7,228 bases of DNA, taken from an uncultured Eubacteriales bacterium (GTDB lineage Bacteria > Bacillota_A > Clostridia > Oscillospirales > Oscillospiraceae). The notes below the pieces were generated by a model, which worked only from the letters and a program-made list of their open reading frames with translations, was not told the origin of the DNA and searched no databases. The stretch spans positions 1 to 7,228 of the forward strand of contig CATKHE010000287.1 of assembly GCA_949747935.1 (NCBI GenBank), written 5' to 3'. The position numbers and the translations under genes were made by a program. The first letter of the stretch is position 1. Every line of letters begins with the position of its first letter. This document shows, in pieces, positions 5,682 to 7,228 of this stretch.

Positions 5682-6644
5682 CTATCCCGGCAACGGGCTG
5701 TTTTTCAGGCAGTCAATGAAACCACGCTCCATCTCCGTCCGCTTTTTCCCTCGCACCTGATAGAGCCAGACCTCCCGGCTTGTATCGGGATGGTCTATTT
5801 TGTAAAAAAGAAGTCCGTCGGAATATCCGGTGTAGTATGGAATACCGGCCCTGATGAGGGTGACGCCCTCGCCCGCCTCCGCCAGATAATAGGCAGTCAG
5901 CAGTTGGTCCAGGGACATGACAACGTTGGGCTGAAATCCGGCCGCTTGGCAGATGCGCAGCCCCCGCTCATACATATCGTTGCCCTGCTTCAGAAAGAGA
6001 AAACGCTCCCCTGAAAAATGCTCCATGGAAACAGCCGGGACGCTGTCCTCCCAAAGCCGGCCGCCGCACAGATCCTCATAGGACAGGGCACTCTCCCGCA
6101 CCCGCTCATTTACGGCGTAACGCCTGGGAACCGCAAGGATGATGTGCTCCCGCTTCAGAAGCAGCGCATCGAACTCATCCCCTGCGTTTCCCTCCACCGA
6201 CAGTCCGACGTCTGCGATTCCCGCCCGCAGAAACCCCTTCAAATCCTTGTCGTTCACCTCGATCAGCTTGACGTCACAGTCCGGGTGCTCCATTTTGAAA
6301 GCAGTGACAATGGGCGGCAGGACATAGGTGCAGAAAAAGGAGGGAGCGGCGACACTCAGTTCACTGCGCCGCTTTCTGTGGACATTGCGGCAGTATTGCT
6401 CCAGCTCCGCCTGGATGCCGTACATCCTTTGGAACAGTGCAATAATGTTTTCTCCCTCAGGGGTGAGGCTGAGAGGAGCGCTTCCCCGGACAAAGAGCTT
6501 GACGCCCAGCTTCTGCTCCGTTCTCTTGACAATCTTGCTCAGACCAGGCTGGGAGATATAGTGCTTCTCCGCGGCCCGGGAAAAGCTCTTCTCCTCACAA
6601 ACCGCCAGAACATACATGATCTCCTTCAGCTCAACAGGCTCCAT
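5682..6644 (-). CDS. LysR family transcriptional regulator
   Basis: DNA-binding regulator of 320 residues, the usual length for the family. The N-terminal winged helix-turn-helix spans about residues 5-63, with the conserved core SFSRAAEKHYISQPGLSK (20-37) and the wing ending in LSLTPEGE. A linker helix follows, and then a two-lobed effector domain (about 95-300) starting LSVAAPSFFCTYVLP, with the typical GIADVGLSV near 142-150. The start at ATG 6644 gives MEPVELKEIMYVLAVCEE, which fits the family N-terminus; the upstream AAGGGGG is a mediocre ribosome site about 11 nt away. The gene is co-directional with the aminotransferase gene, 111 nt before it, with no terminator between them. A LysR-type inverted repeat lies in that gap, so local control is likely. 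The effector is unknown; the pathway's amino acid or keto acid is a reasonable guess. Confidence 0.93.
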   Translation of the reverse strand: MEPVELKEIMYVLAVCEEKSFSRAAEKHYISQPGLSKIVKRTEQKLGVKLFVRGSAPLSLTPEGENIIALFQRMYGIQAELEQYCRNVHRKRRSELSVAAPSFFCTYVLPPIVTAFKMEHPDCDVKLIEVNDKDLKGFLRAGIADVGLSVEGNAGDEFDALLLKREHIILAVPRRYAVNERVRESALSYEDLCGGRLWEDSVPAVSMEHFSGERFLFLKQGNDMYERGLRICQAAGFQPNVVMSLDQLLTAYYLAEAGEGVTLIRAGIPYYTGYSDGLLFYKIDHPDTSREVWLYQVRGKKRTEMERGFIDCLKNSPLPG

Positions 6645-6681
6645 ATGGCTTGCCGCCCCCTTCCCATATCATATCCAGTCC

Positions 6682-6690
6682 ATCATACCA
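6682..6690 (-). promoter_or_regulatory. Extended -10 promoter for lysR
   Basis: TGG-TATGAT on the minus strand (6690-6682) is a near-consensus extended -10 element; the -35 region is poor. A second TATGAT lies at 6673-6668. Transcription from the first would start near 6675, about 30 nt before the start codon. The TGGTATG core is shared with the promoter of the downstream aminotransferase operon. No perfect T-N11-A repeat like that at 5654-5670 was seen here. Confidence 0.5.
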
Positions 6691-6730
6691 CAAGCCAGCC
6701 TAAAAATCATGTGGATTTTACAATTTTTAA

Positions 6731-6767
6731 AATTAAAACTGTCCATTCTGAAGCAGAATGGACAGTT
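6731..6767 (-). terminator. Intrinsic terminator of the histidine kinase gene
   Basis: A 14-bp perfect stem (6737-6750 with 6754-6767) encloses a 3-nt loop. On the minus strand it is followed by TTTTAATTTT (6736 downward). It starts 13 nt after the kinase stop codon and separates the kinase operon from lysR. It is a textbook rho-independent terminator. Confidence 0.88.
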
Positions 6768-6780
6768 CAACGGCAGCATA

Positions 6781-7228
6781 TCAGCTCGCCTGGGGAAGTG
6801 TGACAATGGCTTTGAACAAATCTCCATCTACGGCCAGGTCGAAGGCACCGCCCTGTAGTTCAGTCAGGCTCCGGGCGATGGACAGCCCCAGACCGGAGCC
6901 CTCGGTGGAACGGGACTCCTCCCCCCGGACGAACCGCTCCATCAGCCGCTCGGCGGGAACATTCAGCGGCTCACGGGAGATGTTCTTTATTGACAGGGCG
7001 GCCTGCCCCTTCCCCCGCTCCAGGTCCAGATAGACCCGGGTGCCCTCCATGGCGTACTTGGCGCAGTTGGACAGCAGATTGTCGATCACCCGCCACAGGT
7101 GCCGCCCGTCGGCATACACCCAGGTCTCCCCCTCGGGCAGGCTGGTCACCAGGGTGAGCTTGCGGCCGGTCAGCTTCTCCTCCCACTCGCCCATGGCCTG
7201 GTCGATGAGCTGGCCCATGCCGATTTTC
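6781..7228 (-). CDS. Sensor histidine kinase, C-terminal ATPase part (partial)
   Basis: Only the last 149 or so codons are inside the window; the gene runs off the right edge, and the Met codon at 7218 is internal rather than the start, since the frame stays open through ...KIGMGQLI. What is seen is the HATPase_c domain: an N box with HLWRVIDNLLSNCAKYAM (HxxxxxxDNLLxNAxKY-like), an F box ERFVRGEESR, and the G2 box GSGLGLSIARSL. The usual DxGxG G1 box is replaced by IKNISREPLN, a degenerate form that resembles other clostridial kinases as far as I recall. The dimerisation helices with the phosphorylated His, and any sensor or membrane part, lie outside. A paired response regulator would be expected upstream, to the right. 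A strong terminator follows, so it is probably independent of lysR. The signal is unknown. Confidence 0.9.
   Translation of the reverse strand, partial: KIGMGQLIDQAMGEWEEKLTGRKLTLVTSLPEGETWVYADGRHLWRVIDNLLSNCAKYAMEGTRVYLDLERGKGQAALSIKNISREPLNVPAERLMERFVRGEESRSTEGSGLGLSIARSLTELQGGAFDLAVDGDLFKAIVTLPQAS

Noticed and set aside
6688..6714. CCACA / TGTGG inverted repeat (17-nt spacer) overlapping the lysR promoter, considered as an autoregulatory site
   Set aside because: The arms are only 5 bp, the spacing does not fit T-N11-A, and such short repeats are expected by chance.
6722..6734. AATTTT-T-AAAATT palindrome considered as a second LysR or other operator
   Set aside because: It is part of the AT-rich tail of the kinase terminator on the minus strand and does not share the TTCC/GGAA sequence of the candidate operator.
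6018..6803. Plus-strand open frame of 261 codons opposite lysR
   Set aside because: Antisense to a full-length LysR regulator; it runs through the lysR promoter and the kinase terminator, with no ribosome site or recognisable domain.

Overview
The 7.2 kb window looks like chromosomal DNA from a moderately GC-rich, low-oxygen Firmicute, probably a gut clostridium of the Oscillospiraceae (Flavonifractor/Oscillibacter-like). The basis is GC-rich codon third positions, strong AGGAGG ribosome sites, AT-rich intergenic gaps, a TatD-linked radical SAM protein, and a sensor kinase C-terminus of a type common in that family. The taxonomic placement is inference. No rRNA, tRNA, CRISPR, insertion sequence or phage gene was seen.

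The left part (about 148-2747) is read on the plus strand. A well-formed sigma-A-type promoter drives tatD (metal-dependent nuclease/hydrolase) and, translationally coupled to it, a compact radical SAM protein. A strong GAAA-loop hairpin terminator follows. Next comes a leader of about 190 nt rich in possible RNA hairpins, then a 296-residue protein with a complete bacteriohemerythrin domain fused to a C-terminal domain that looks CheX-like. This gene meets the right-hand operon tail to tail, with a bidirectional hairpin terminator between them.

The right part (2832-7228) is read on the minus strand. Right to left it holds the 3' end of a sensor histidine kinase with its own strong terminator, a LysR-type regulator with its own extended -10 promoter, and then three enzyme genes: a PLP-dependent class I/II aminotransferase, a RidA-family enamine/imine deaminase and a D-2-hydroxyacid dehydrogenase. 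Between lysR and the aminotransferase gene is an extended -10 promoter. A 17-nt inverted repeat containing T-N11-A lies centred about 64 nt upstream of the predicted transcription start, which is the classical place for a LysR recognition site. The simplest reading is a LysR-controlled module that turns an amino acid into its 2-keto acid, clears reactive enamine/imine by-products, and reduces the keto acid to a D-2-hydroxy acid while reoxidising NAD(P)H. The amino-acid substrate cannot be told from sequence alone.

Most genes here belong to familiar families. The points most worth a second look are the hemerythrin/CheX-like fusion with an apparent Asn-to-Gln change in the phosphatase motif, the structured leader in front of it, and the aminotransferase-RidA-dehydrogenase operon with its LysR operator.
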